From an uncultured Lachnospiraceae bacterium (lineage in GTDB: Bacteria; Bacillota; Clostridia; Lachnospirales; Lachnospiraceae), in assembly GCA_910577655.1 (NCBI GenBank), contig CAJTOW010000025.1, positions 1 through 37,931 on the forward strand: a DNA stretch of 37,931 nucleotides, written 5' to 3'. Positions within the stretch are counted from its first letter, which is position 1. Every line of letters begins with the position of its first letter. Positions 24,955 to 32,760 of the stretch are shown here, in pieces. Both the position numbers and the translations under genes were made by a program. A model generated the notes under the pieces. The model searched no databases and had not been told where the DNA came from. It saw only the letters and a list, made by a program, of their open reading frames with translations.

Positions 24955-25947
24955 TCAGGAGAGAGTTGCATAGATCACGGCCTTGATCGTATGCATCCTG
25001 TTCTCTGCCTCATCAAATACCACCGACTGCCCTGACTCAAATACTTCGTTGGTCACCTCCATCTCCTCCAGACCAAACTTGTCCGCAATCTGGCGGCCAA
25101 TGGTAGTATTGGTATCATGGAAGGAGGGAAGACAATGCATGAAAATCGCCGTATCCCTGGCACAGCTCATGACCTGGCGGTTCACCTGGTACTTCTTCAA
25201 AAGCCCGATCCGCGTCTCCCAGATCTCCTCAGCCTCCCCCATGGATACCCAGATATCGGTGTAGATGACATCCGCGTCCCTGGCCCCGGCCTCCACATCC
25301 TCTGTCAGGGTCACGCTGCAGCCGTTCTCCGCCGCAATGGCTTTAGCCTGCTCCACCAGACTCTCTGCCGGGAACAGCTCCCTGGGAGCACATGCCGTGA
25401 AATTCAGCCCCATCTTGGCACATGCGATCATCAGGGAGTTGCCCATATTGTTCCTGGCGTCTCCCATGAAGGTGAAATTCACTCCCTTCAGCCGTCCAAG
25501 CTTCTCCTCAATGGTCAGAAGATCCGCCAGCATCTGGGTAGGATGAAACTGGTCTGTAAGGCCGTTCCACACGGGAACCCCCGCATACTCTGCCAGCGTC
25601 TCCACCAGCCCCTGGTCAAAACCCCGGTATTCGATCCCGTCATAGAGTCTCCCCAGAACCCTGGCCGTATCGGCAATACTCTCCTTCTTCCCCATCTGGG
25701 AGCTTCCCGGATCCAGATAGGTAACCCCCATGCCAAGATCATGTCCTGCCACTTCAAAGGAACACCGGGTTCTGGTTGAGGTCTTCTCAAAGAGCAGAAC
25801 GATGTTTTTGCCCTCCAGATACCGATGGGGCGTGCCGCTCTGCTTCATCCTCTTGAAGTTTTTGGAGAGATCCAGCAGATAACGGATCTCCTGGGGCGTA
25901 TAATCCAGCAGTTTCAGATAATGTCTTCCACGAATATTGACTCCCAT
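24955..25947 (-). CDS. arcB: Ornithine carbamoyltransferase, catabolic context
   Basis: A 330-residue transcarbamylase. The carbamoyl-phosphate motif is S57-T-R-T-R61; TDQFHPTQ, SMG and the HCLP motif (FMHCLPSFHD) for ornithine binding are present. In this operon it should work backwards, splitting citrulline to ornithine and carbamoyl phosphate. Start ATG at 25947 with AGGAGG nine bases upstream; 20 extra in-frame codons upstream lack a site. It follows arcA by 73 bp and precedes arcC by 10 bp. Could equally be named argF; the catabolic name rests on neighbours. Confidence 0.95.
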   Translation of the reverse strand: MGVNIRGRHYLKLLDYTPQEIRYLLDLSKNFKRMKQSGTPHRYLEGKNIVLLFEKTSTRTRCSFEVAGHDLGMGVTYLDPGSSQMGKKESIADTARVLGRLYDGIEYRGFDQGLVETLAEYAGVPVWNGLTDQFHPTQMLADLLTIEEKLGRLKGVNFTFMGDARNNMGNSLMIACAKMGLNFTACAPRELFPAESLVEQAKAIAAENGCSVTLTEDVEAGARDADVIYTDIWVSMGEAEEIWETRIGLLKKYQVNRQVMSCARDTAIFMHCLPSFHDTNTTIGRQIADKFGLEEMEVTNEVFESGQSVVFDEAENRMHTIKAVIYATLS

Positions 25948-26020
25948 AGCCTTTGTCCTCCTATAATTGTATTCAAATACGGGTAATTTTGCAATATTTT
26001 TATACATTTAGCTTTTATAT

Positions 26021-27247
26021 TTATACATCCTCGCGGATGAGAGGCATACTCATGCACCTTGGGCCTCCCCTGCCCCTGGACAACTCCGAGCTTGGGATCT
26101 CCAGCACCTGGATTCCATTCTCCCTGAGAATCTGGTTGGTAATATTGTTGCGGTCATAGACTATGACCCGTCCCGGAGCAATCGCCAGCGTATTGGATCC
26201 GTCGTTCCACTGTTCCCGTTCAGACGCGATCCCGTTCCTTCCCCCGCAGTGGATCAGGGTAATCTCATCGAGCCCCAGATGGGTAGCAAGAGCCATAGCC
26301 AGCCCGTTGTCAAGCTCCGACACCCGCAGGGTATCCGTCTTCTCTCCCCTACATATCTCATAGATCCTGAGACTTCCCAGAATCCCCGGATAAACGGTGA
26401 ACTTATCATAATCCACCTGGGTCAGCACTGTATCAAGATGCATGTAGGCCCGCAGATTGGGAATATCCAGCGCCAGGATGGTCTCCACATCCGAGGCTTC
26501 ATCTGCGAAAATCCTCTTTGCCAGAAGCTCCACCGCCTCCGGTGTCGTCCTCTGGGATATCCCCACTGCCAGCACCCGTCTGCCCAGCACCAGGATATCT
26601 CCTCCCTCAATGCTGAACAGATCGTCCCGGTGGTAGTATTGCTTTACCCTTCCAGCAAAGTCGGGATGATAATTGATGATGTATTTTCCGTAAATCGTTT
26701 CCCTGCGCCTTGTCTCGGAATACATTTTATTGATACTCACGCCATATCCAATCGACGCAAAGGGATCACGGGTAAAATACAGATTCGGAATCGGATTTGT
26801 GACGAACCGCAGATTGTCCCGGACCAGGTCCACCAGAGGAGTCGCCTGCCTGGAACGGATCTCCTCCATATAGACCCCTTCCATGGTCTTCTCCACAAGC
26901 TCTCTTTCGTCCCGGATAGACATCAGATATTCCTTAAGATGTTCCCGGTACTGATGGGCCGTATCTCCTCCGTCCTGGATGTATTCCTCAATAAATGCCT
27001 CCCTGAGTCCTTCCTCCTGCTTCAGGGTCTCCACCATCAGATCCTCCAGATAGACAACCTCCACATCATTGTCACGCAGAAGTCCAGCGAACTGGTCATG
27101 CTCCAGTCTGGCTGTCTTAAGATATGGAATATCGTCAAACAACAGTCTCTCCAGCTCCCCCGGAATCAGCTTCTCCAGTTCTTTCCCGGGCCTGTGCAGC
27201 ATCACCCGTTTCAGCTTTCCGATCTCGCTTTTCACACAAATTCCCAT
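26021..27247 (-). CDS. arcA: Arginine deiminase
   Basis: A 408-residue guanidino-group hydrolase that converts arginine to citrulline and ammonia in the cytoplasm. Family motifs: LHRPGKELEKL at the N-terminus, FTRDP, the EGGD segment, MHLDTVLTQVD with the catalytic His, and the catalytic Cys398 in GGPRCMSMPL near the C-terminus. Start ATG at 27247 with GGAGGAGG four to five bases upstream. It follows the LOR/SDH gene by 108 bp; that gap holds a class B hairpin repeat which could lower or process read-through. Confidence 0.97.
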   Translation of the reverse strand: MGICVKSEIGKLKRVMLHRPGKELEKLIPGELERLLFDDIPYLKTARLEHDQFAGLLRDNDVEVVYLEDLMVETLKQEEGLREAFIEEYIQDGGDTAHQYREHLKEYLMSIRDERELVEKTMEGVYMEEIRSRQATPLVDLVRDNLRFVTNPIPNLYFTRDPFASIGYGVSINKMYSETRRRETIYGKYIINYHPDFAGRVKQYYHRDDLFSIEGGDILVLGRRVLAVGISQRTTPEAVELLAKRIFADEASDVETILALDIPNLRAYMHLDTVLTQVDYDKFTVYPGILGSLRIYEICRGEKTDTLRVSELDNGLAMALATHLGLDEITLIHCGGRNGIASEREQWNDGSNTLAIAPGRVIVYDRNNITNQILRENGIQVLEIPSSELSRGRGGPRCMSMPLIREDV

Positions 27248-27289
27248 TGTATCCTCCTCCATTGGCTAATCCGATTTAACATCGGGCTG

Positions 27290-27354
27290 ACGCTGGCCTC
27301 TTCTTGTCCCCGGCGTTTTCCGGAGACAAGAGGATGGCACGTCTGAGCTGTTGC
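27290..27354 (-). repeat. Class B dispersed hairpin repeat, inside the arginine operon
   Basis: On the minus strand: GCAACAGCTCAGA (27354-27342), CGTGCCAT, then a hairpin CCTCTTGTCTCCGG/CCGGGGACAAGA with loop containing AAAACG (27333-27297). The same order and orientation as the 13521 copy. It begins two bases after the LOR/SDH stop codon and separates that gene from arcA. Confidence 0.7.
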
Positions 27355-27355
27355 C

Positions 27356-28459
27356 CTATTTGATTACTCCCAGGCCTTTGGCGATAATGGTGATGAAATC
27401 CTGGACATTGGTCACGATGGTGGTGGCAGAAAGGCTTCCGCGGTCAAGGAGCTTGTTGACGACGAATTCATCTGCGTCCACCGTGTACAGATACACCGGG
27501 CGGATGGTTCCGTCAGGGAGCACCCGGAAGGATGGCGTCATATTGCCGGTGGCTATGGTATGGAGCATGGTTGCCAGACAGATCACGGTGGTAGCGTTCT
27601 TTACCAGTCCCCGCATGGCCGCAGCCCCCTCATATACATCCCCATATACCTCCGGCAGCGGGCCGTCATCCCGGATCGAACCGGTCAGAACAAAGGGAAC
27701 CTGGTTCTTCACACAACTGTACATGATGCCGTTATCAATGTGGTAATCTTCAATAAACCGGGGGATGGAGCCGCTGCTCCTGACCTTGTTGATCACGTCC
27801 AGGTGGTTGTAGTGTCCGTTGGGCTGGGATTTCTGGGTGTAGATATCCTGGCCCAGGGCCGTGCGCAGCAGGGCACCTTCCAGATCATGGGTGGCCAGGG
27901 CATTGCCCGCCAGAAGTCCCTGGGCATAGCCGTCGTCCACCAGGGCCTGCATGGCTCTTCTGGCGTCATAATCAAAGGCAAAGGCCGGTCCCATGACCCA
28001 GACCACGTTTCCTCCATTGGCCTTCTCATACCGCAGCAGCTCCATCAGCCTGTCATAATCCCTGGCATAGGAGGTTTCCCTGCTCCGGCCCTGGCGGAAT
28101 ACAAACTGGTCCTCCAGATCATCGGAATCCACTGCAAATCCTTTGCAGTGCATATAGATTCCTTCTTCACATTTTTCTGTCCGGCCCAGGATCACCAGAT
28201 CCCCCTTTTTAAGATTCCGGTTTTCCACCACCTCCAGATGTCCGTCCCCACAGAGGACAACACTGGAGTCCATACGGCTTTCTTCTGCAAGAACCCACTG
28301 GCCATGGATCTTAAAATACTCCGGATACATGGAAGTACTGTGATAATATTCCGGCGCCACTCCGTCCCCGGGTGCCGGTTCCACCCTGGCGTCTGGTGCA
28401 TTGACAAATTCTGGTCTGGTAAAATCCGGATGATGATATACTGGAATTTCAAATGACAT
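27356..28459 (-). CDS. LOR/SDH-domain ornithine cyclodeaminase (archaeal/ArgZ type)
   Basis: A 367-residue protein of the TIGR00300 / LOR-SDH family, related to archaeal ornithine cyclodeaminase and the C-terminal part of cyanobacterial ArgZ/AgrE. It matches along its length; recognisable stretches are GPAFAFDYDARRAMQALV, LLAGNALATHDLEGALLRT, HYNHLDVINKVRSSGSI, VPFVLTGSIRDDGPLPEV and LDRGS. The expected reaction is ornithine to proline plus ammonia with NAD as cofactor, unlike the unrelated mu-crystallin-type OCD. It is first in the operon ahead of arcA-argF-arcC, so it would consume the ornithine they release. The start is ATG with GAGAGG about eight bases upstream. Family call is firm; exact reaction is inferred from relatives and context. 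Confidence 0.85.
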   Translation of the reverse strand: MSFEIPVYHHPDFTRPEFVNAPDARVEPAPGDGVAPEYYHSTSMYPEYFKIHGQWVLAEESRMDSSVVLCGDGHLEVVENRNLKKGDLVILGRTEKCEEGIYMHCKGFAVDSDDLEDQFVFRQGRSRETSYARDYDRLMELLRYEKANGGNVVWVMGPAFAFDYDARRAMQALVDDGYAQGLLAGNALATHDLEGALLRTALGQDIYTQKSQPNGHYNHLDVINKVRSSGSIPRFIEDYHIDNGIMYSCVKNQVPFVLTGSIRDDGPLPEVYGDVYEGAAAMRGLVKNATTVICLATMLHTIATGNMTPSFRVLPDGTIRPVYLYTVDADEFVVNKLLDRGSLSATTIVTNVQDFITIIAKGLGVIK

Positions 28460-28492
28460 GAGCTGTTCCTCTCTTTCCTGAATATTAAGAAA

Positions 28493-28501
28493 AGTATATC
28501 A
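28493..28501 (-). promoter_or_regulatory. Candidate extended -10 promoter of the arginine operon
   Basis: On the minus strand TGATATACT (28501-28493) fits an extended -10 (TG-N-TATACT). No good -35 at 17 bp; TTGTCC lies 22 bp upstream. An activator could be needed. Confidence 0.45.
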
Positions 28502-28607
28502 GCTTTTTCTCCGGCAGGTGGGACAAATTGGTTTCTTTTTTTTGTATTTTAATGTTATTTTATGAAAAACCGCCAAAACAGCCGCCTTTCTCCCATAATT
28601 ATTATCT

Positions 28608-28617
28608 GTTACGTAAC
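28608..28617. promoter_or_regulatory. GTTACGTAAC palindrome
   Basis: A perfect 10-bp palindrome midway between the divergent arginine operon and the 51-residue gene, adjoining a class A repeat. It might be a regulator site or part of the repeat family (it contains a GTAAC end). Confidence 0.3.
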
Positions 28618-28647
28618 CAACAAATCAATGGGCGCCTGAACTGTTAC
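28617..28647 (-). repeat. Class A dispersed palindromic repeat
   Basis: On the minus strand: GTAACAGTTCAG, GCGCCCATT, GATTTGTTGG. The first arm is perfect, the second degenerate. It ends five bases before the -35 of the small gene's promoter. Confidence 0.65.
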
Positions 28648-28652
28648 TAAAA

Positions 28653-28681
28653 TTGCATTTATGCAGTGAATATGATATTGT
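28653..28681 (+). promoter_or_regulatory. Putative promoter of the 51-residue gene
   Basis: TTGCAT (28653-28658), 17-nt spacer, TATTGT (28676-28681). Confidence 0.45.
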
Positions 28682-28734
28682 ATAGTTAGTCAAAATGAGG
28701 ACGGGCTGACACCCCAAAAGGAGAAATGAGAATC

Positions 28735-28890
28735 ATGGAAGTTATGAACGAAAAAGAAATCAAAATCGTAAAAAATTCAACAATTTATGAAATCCGTCTG
28801 GCCTTTGCCACCGGCGAAAAAGACAGCTACAAGAAAGAAGAAATTCTCGAAATGCTTGATAAAATCGCACTGGCAAAAGAGCAGGAATAA
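28735..28890 (+). CDS. Small basic/acidic protein, 51 residues, unknown
   Basis: An unrecognised 51-residue protein (MEVMNEKEIKIVKNSTIYEI at the start, LDKIALAKEQE at the end). It is highly charged, probably one beta hairpin plus a C-terminal helix, with no membrane segment. AAAGGAG lies 11 bases before the ATG at 28735; an in-frame ATG at 28726 is too close to that site. Codon use looks coding. It has its own promoter and precedes the esterase promoter by about 65 bp. The shape resembles short clostridial conserved proteins, but no function is claimed. Confidence 0.6.
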   Translation: MEVMNEKEIKIVKNSTIYEIRLAFATGEKDSYKKEEILEMLDKIALAKEQE

Positions 28891-28956
28891 ACCAAAAACC
28901 GCGTCACCGACGCACTCTGGTATCCCTTCCTGCTGCTGTTTCCCATGTATTTTATC

Positions 28957-28985
28957 TTGAATCCCTCTCTAATCTATGCTATATT
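28957..28985 (+). promoter_or_regulatory. Promoter of the esterase/ATP-grasp operon
   Basis: TTGAAT (28957-28962), 17-nt spacer, TATATT (28980-28985). Expected start near 28992, a leader of about 90 nt. Confidence 0.6.
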
Positions 28986-29080
28986 AGGGGGAAGCAAAAT
29001 AGCTTTTTCGCTTTACAGCGTCTATGCTTTAACGCTTTTATGCATTAAATCGAGTCATTTTATTTTTGATGGAGGAACTT

Positions 29081-29845
29081 ATGGTACATACCTGGAAAAT
29101 CAGGATCCCGGAGCTTACGGGCACCAGGACCCGCAGAGCTTACATATATCTTCCGCGATCCTACAAACAGAACCCGGATGCCCATTATCCTGTACTCTAC
29201 ATGTTTGACGGACACAATGTCTTCTTCGACCGGGACGCGACCTATGGCAAATCCTGGGGGATGAAGGAGTATATGGACCGGACAAGGACCGGCCTGATCA
29301 TCGCCGCGGTGGAATGCAACCACAGTCCGGATTTCGGGCGGCTGAAGGAATATTCGCCCTATTCCTTCCACGAAAAGGAGCTGGGGGATATCACCGGTCT
29401 CGGAGACGTCACCATGGACTGGATGATCCACACCTTCAAGCCTTATATTGACAGCAACTACCGCACCCTTCCAGGGAGGGAGCACACCTTTATCGCTGGC
29501 AGCTCCATGGGCGGTCTCATGAGCGTCTACGCACTGCTGGCCTATAACCAGACCTTTTCCAGGGCCGCCGCCCTCTCTCCTTCCCTCTGGGTAGCTCCGG
29601 GGAAGCTGGAAGAACTGGTGAAATCCGCGGATATCACACCGGATACGGTCCTTTATATGGACTACGGCTCCCGTGAGATCCATGGCCGCCGGCAGATGGA
29701 AAAGAAATTCCGCAGGTTTGCCGCTCTCCTTTTAGAGCGCCAGATCTTTTTGACCTGCCGGATCGTCCCGGAGGGCGAACACTGCGAGGCCTGCTGGGAG
29801 AAGCAGATCCCCTTCTTTATGGAGACCCTGCTGTACCAGCCGTAA
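29081..29845 (+). CDS. Putative serine esterase, alpha/beta-hydrolase (esterase D-like)
   Basis: A 254-residue alpha/beta hydrolase of the putative-esterase (PF00756-type) group. The nucleophile elbow is G140-S-S142-M-G144; the likely catalytic His is His234 in EGEHCEACW. The N-terminus (RAYIYLPRSYKQNPDAHYPV, then LYMFDGHNVFFD) is typical of this family. No signal peptide: cytoplasmic. The start is the ATG at 29081 with GGAGG five bases upstream; a few in-frame codons before it overlap that site. First gene of a run with a second esterase, an ATP-grasp ligase and a cupin. The substrate is unknown; members act on acyl esters of sugars, siderophores or S-formylglutathione. Confidence 0.85.
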   Translation: MVHTWKIRIPELTGTRTRRAYIYLPRSYKQNPDAHYPVLYMFDGHNVFFDRDATYGKSWGMKEYMDRTRTGLIIAAVECNHSPDFGRLKEYSPYSFHEKELGDITGLGDVTMDWMIHTFKPYIDSNYRTLPGREHTFIAGSSMGGLMSVYALLAYNQTFSRAAALSPSLWVAPGKLEELVKSADITPDTVLYMDYGSREIHGRRQMEKKFRRFAALLLERQIFLTCRIVPEGEHCEACWEKQIPFFMETLLYQP

Positions 29846-29934
29846 ATCCTTGGCGCACTGCCGGAAACGGATCCCCGGCAAAGCACCAGAACATTTTCCA
29901 CAAACAGACACTATAGAAAAGGAGTATCTCCAAC

Positions 29935-30693
29935 ATGGAAACACAATATTTCAAAGAGTACAGCCCCGCCCTGGGGTGTGAAGCCGAGTGCAAGGTCTAT
30001 GGCCATGCCGGAAGGCCGGTTCTTTTCATCCCCTGTCAGGACGGACGGTTCTATGATTTCGAGAATTACAAGATGACGGATTATTTCGGTCCCTACATTG
30101 AATCCGGCCAGGTGATGGTCATTGCCGTGGACACCATTGACAAGGAAAGCTGGTCCATGAATGACGGTGATCCCGGCTGGCGGATCTGGCGTTACGAGCA
30201 GTGGATCAGCTATCTGGTGAATGAGATCGCGCCCTTCATCCGCGCCCGCGCCAAAGAGCGCAATGGCTGGCAGGACGATCCGGGGATCATGGCCTTCGGC
30301 TGCAGCCTGGGAGCCACCCATGCCCTGAACCTTTATTTCCGTTTCCCGGCAGTATTTGACCGGCTGCTGGCTCTGAGCGGCATCTACACGGCAGACTATG
30401 GATGGCACGGATACATGGATGATTTAGTCTACCTGAATTCCCCGGTCCACTACCTTGCCAATATGCCTGCAGACCATGGCTACATCCCCATCTACAACCG
30501 GAACAAGGCGGTGATCTGCAGCGGCCAGGGGCCCTGGGAGATTCCGGATTCCACCCGCCACCTCCAGAGCATCCTTCAGAGCAAAGATATCCACGCATGG
30601 GTTGACTTCTGGGGATATGACTGTGCACATGACTGGCCCTGGTGGTATAAACAGGTGACCTATTTCCTGCCGTATCTGCTGGATCTGGGGTAG
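29935..30693 (+). CDS. Second serine esterase, alpha/beta-hydrolase
   Basis: A 252-residue alpha/beta hydrolase, distinct from the preceding one. Nucleophile elbow G122-C-S124-L-G126 (AFGCSLGATHA); likely catalytic His232 in DCAHDWPWW. The N-terminal YGHAGRPVLFIPCQDGRFYD and the Trp-rich C-terminus mark a different subfamily. Cytoplasmic by lack of signal. AAAGGAG lies before the ATG. Spacing of 89 bp from the first esterase and 108 bp to the ATP-grasp gene, no internal terminator seen. Two different esterases next to one ligase suggests removal of acyl groups or release of a ligated product. Confidence 0.82.
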   Translation: METQYFKEYSPALGCEAECKVYGHAGRPVLFIPCQDGRFYDFENYKMTDYFGPYIESGQVMVIAVDTIDKESWSMNDGDPGWRIWRYEQWISYLVNEIAPFIRARAKERNGWQDDPGIMAFGCSLGATHALNLYFRFPAVFDRLLALSGIYTADYGWHGYMDDLVYLNSPVHYLANMPADHGYIPIYNRNKAVICSGQGPWEIPDSTRHLQSILQSKDIHAWVDFWGYDCAHDWPWWYKQVTYFLPYLLDLG

Positions 30694-30801
30694 AGTGTGA
30701 AACCGAATTCCTGCGATCACTCACTGTCAGGGACCCTGCCCTTTTGCTGCTGTCCCAGACAGGAGTATCTGTAATAATAAAACCAAAGAAAGAGGCCAAT
30801 T

Positions 30802-32004
30802 ATGAAAAACATCATTTTCATCTCACCAAACTTCCCTACCAACTACTGGCAGTTCTGCCATGAGCTGAAAAACAACGGTATGAATGTCCTGGGCATCGGC
30901 GACCAGCCCTATGACGAGCTGAGTCCTGACCTGAAAAACAGCCTGAACGAGTACTATAAGGTGAACAGCCTGGAAAATCAGGACGAGGTATACCGGGCCG
31001 TGGCTTTCCTGACCTTCAGGCACGGACGGATCCACTGGCTGGAGTCCAACAATGAATACTGGCTGGAGAGAGACGCACAGCTGCGCACAGACTTTAACAT
31101 CCAGAGCGGCTTCCAGATCAGTGATATGCCACGGGTCAAATACAAATCCAGAATGAAGGAATACTACCAGAAGATCGGCATCCCGGTGGCCCGCTACCAT
31201 ATGGTGGACAATCTGGAAAACTGTCTGGAATTTGCCAAAAAAGCAGGCTACCCGGTAGTTGCCAAGCCGGACAACGGTGTAGGCGCATCGGATACCTGGA
31301 AGATCGAAAATGATGACCAGATGAAGAATTTCCTGAACCGCCGGATAGAGGGTGTGAAGTACATCATGGAGGAGTTCATCCATGCGGAAGTAAATTCCTA
31401 CGATGCCATCATTGACTCGAAAGGAGAACCGCTCTTTGAAACCGGCAACATCACCCCCTTCTCCATTATGGACATTGTCAACAACAATGACAACTCCATC
31501 TACTACATCCTGAAGGATCTGCCGGAGGATACCCGCAAGGCGGGACGGGCCACGGTCAAGAGCTTCGGGGTCCGCAGCCGTTTCGTCCATTTCGAGTTTT
31601 TCCGTCTGGTGAAGAACCAGGAGGGACTTGGGAAGAAGGGCAGTCTGGTGGCTCTGGAGGTCAATATGCGGCCCTGCGGCGGCTTCACCCCGGATATGAT
31701 CAACTATGCCCACAGCACCAATGTGTACAAGATCTGGGCAGATATGATCGCCTTTGACAAGACAGACATGACCTCCAAAGACCACAAGTACTGCGCCTTC
31801 TGCGGGCTGAGAGACGGCAAGAATTTTGTCCTGTCCAGAGACGATATTCTGGAGAAATACCACGACAATATCAGGATGGAGGACCGGATCCCTGATGTAC
31901 TGGCTCCGGCTATGGGAAATCAGTTCTACATAGGGACCTTTAAGACCAAGAAGGAACTGAATACCTTTTACAATGATCTGCTGAAATGTGAGAAAGAAAA
32001 ATAA
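30802..32004 (+). CDS. ATP-grasp carboxylate-amine ligase, product unknown
   Basis: A 400-residue ATP-grasp enzyme. The fold is in the usual order: pre-ATP-grasp (1-105), lysine of the ATP lid in GYPVVAKPDNGVGASDTW (Lys155), the adenine-contact YIMEEFIHAEV, and the magnesium triad E286-x-N288-x-R290 in LEVNMRPCGG. Such enzymes activate a carboxylate as acyl phosphate and join it to an amine, thiol or other nucleophile. It is closest in feel to carbamoyl-phosphate-synthase-like orphan ligases; I know of no assigned reaction. AAAGAGG lies six bases before the ATG. It sits between two esterases and a cupin, 21 bp from the latter. Confidence 0.85.
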   Translation: MKNIIFISPNFPTNYWQFCHELKNNGMNVLGIGDQPYDELSPDLKNSLNEYYKVNSLENQDEVYRAVAFLTFRHGRIHWLESNNEYWLERDAQLRTDFNIQSGFQISDMPRVKYKSRMKEYYQKIGIPVARYHMVDNLENCLEFAKKAGYPVVAKPDNGVGASDTWKIENDDQMKNFLNRRIEGVKYIMEEFIHAEVNSYDAIIDSKGEPLFETGNITPFSIMDIVNNNDNSIYYILKDLPEDTRKAGRATVKSFGVRSRFVHFEFFRLVKNQEGLGKKGSLVALEVNMRPCGGFTPDMINYAHSTNVYKIWADMIAFDKTDMTSKDHKYCAFCGLRDGKNFVLSRDDILEKYHDNIRMEDRIPDVLAPAMGNQFYIGTFKTKKELNTFYNDLLKCEKEK

Positions 32005-32025
32005 TTTTGAAAGGAGAACATCATT

Positions 32026-32382
32026 ATGGTCCGTAAAGCAACAATCACCCCCGTAGAGCATCTGGGCGGCGGCAAGGGTACTGCCTATGTCCACCACATC
32101 ATCACCAAAGAGGAGATGCTGGGTCATGGAAGACTCTACGCCAAAGTCGTCCTGCCTCCCGGCACCAGCGTGGGCTGGCACCAGCACGTCCGCGATACAG
32201 AGCCTTACTATATCCTGAAAGGGGAAGCTGACTTTATTGACAATGACAAGTCAGTCACCAGAGTGGGGCCTGGAGACTGCTGCCTGATCCAGGTGGGACA
32301 GTTCCACAGTCTTGAGAATAATTCGGATTCGGATGTGGAATTTATGGCGCTGATCTATAATGAGGAAGGGTTCTTATACTAG
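32026..32382 (+). CDS. Single-domain cupin
   Basis: A 118-residue double-stranded beta-helix protein. Metal ligands of motif 1 are His52, His54 and Glu59 (GWHQHVRDTEPYYILKGE); motif 2 gives His94 (GPGDCCLIQVGQFHSL). A complete 3-His/1-Glu set suggests a bound metal and either an isomerase/dioxygenase-type activity or small-molecule sensing. AAAGGAG lies eight bases before the ATG, 21 bp after the ATP-grasp stop, so the two are co-translated. Last gene of the module; the lysine riboswitch promoter follows 18 bp later. Confidence 0.88.
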   Translation: MVRKATITPVEHLGGGKGTAYVHHIITKEEMLGHGRLYAKVVLPPGTSVGWHQHVRDTEPYYILKGEADFIDNDKSVTRVGPGDCCLIQVGQFHSLENNSDSDVEFMALIYNEEGFLY

Positions 32383-32399
32383 AATCTTCGCTTCTTCTC

Positions 32400-32428
32400 T
32401 TGACAGTCCCGTATTTCTGTGATACAAA
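32400..32428 (+). promoter_or_regulatory. Promoter of the lysine riboswitch transcript
   Basis: TTGACA (32400-32405), 17-nt spacer, TACAAA (32423-32428). Consensus -35, weak -10. Confidence 0.6.
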
Positions 32429-32446
32429 CATTTATAAAATGAACTG

Positions 32447-32760
32447 GTAGAGGCGCGGTATTTATCAGTACCACTAAAACCTGACGGAAAATAAGTATTT
32501 CCGCCAGGGGCGCGGGAGCGCACGGCAGGGTGCCGTATAAGTGGGAAAGGAGATACTGCCGAAGGATTCTCTCCTGCCCTGGGGAGAGGGTTCTGGGCCG
32601 TCGCAGAATATGCGCCGGACTGTCACAGTGCCAGGGAGCTTCTGATCCCCGGCATCTGTGGAGCGCTGCTGTGTCGGATTGATTCCCTATATGCTTTTTC
32701 GTAAACATCCGCCATGAACTGCGCTTCTTTGTGAGCCGGTTTCATGGCTTTTCTTTTTGG
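32447..32760 (+). promoter_or_regulatory. Lysine riboswitch (L-box) with terminator
   Basis: Conserved L-box pieces appear in the right order: AGAGGCGCGG (32449-32458), GTGGGAAAGGAG (32541-32552), GCCGAAG (32558-32564), ACTGTCAC (32619-32626) and TGTGGAGCGCT (32657-32667), the last closing P1. The expression platform is an 8-bp stem GCCATGAA/TTCATGGC (32711-32718 with 32741-32748) followed by TTTTCTTTTT. Lysine binding should stabilise termination and turn off the NhaC-family gene. This tells us that gene handles lysine. Confidence 0.92.

Noticed and set aside
28505..28620. Possible ArgR/AhrC boxes upstream of the arginine operon.
   Set aside because: AT-rich half-sites are present but none matches the ARG box well enough on both arms.
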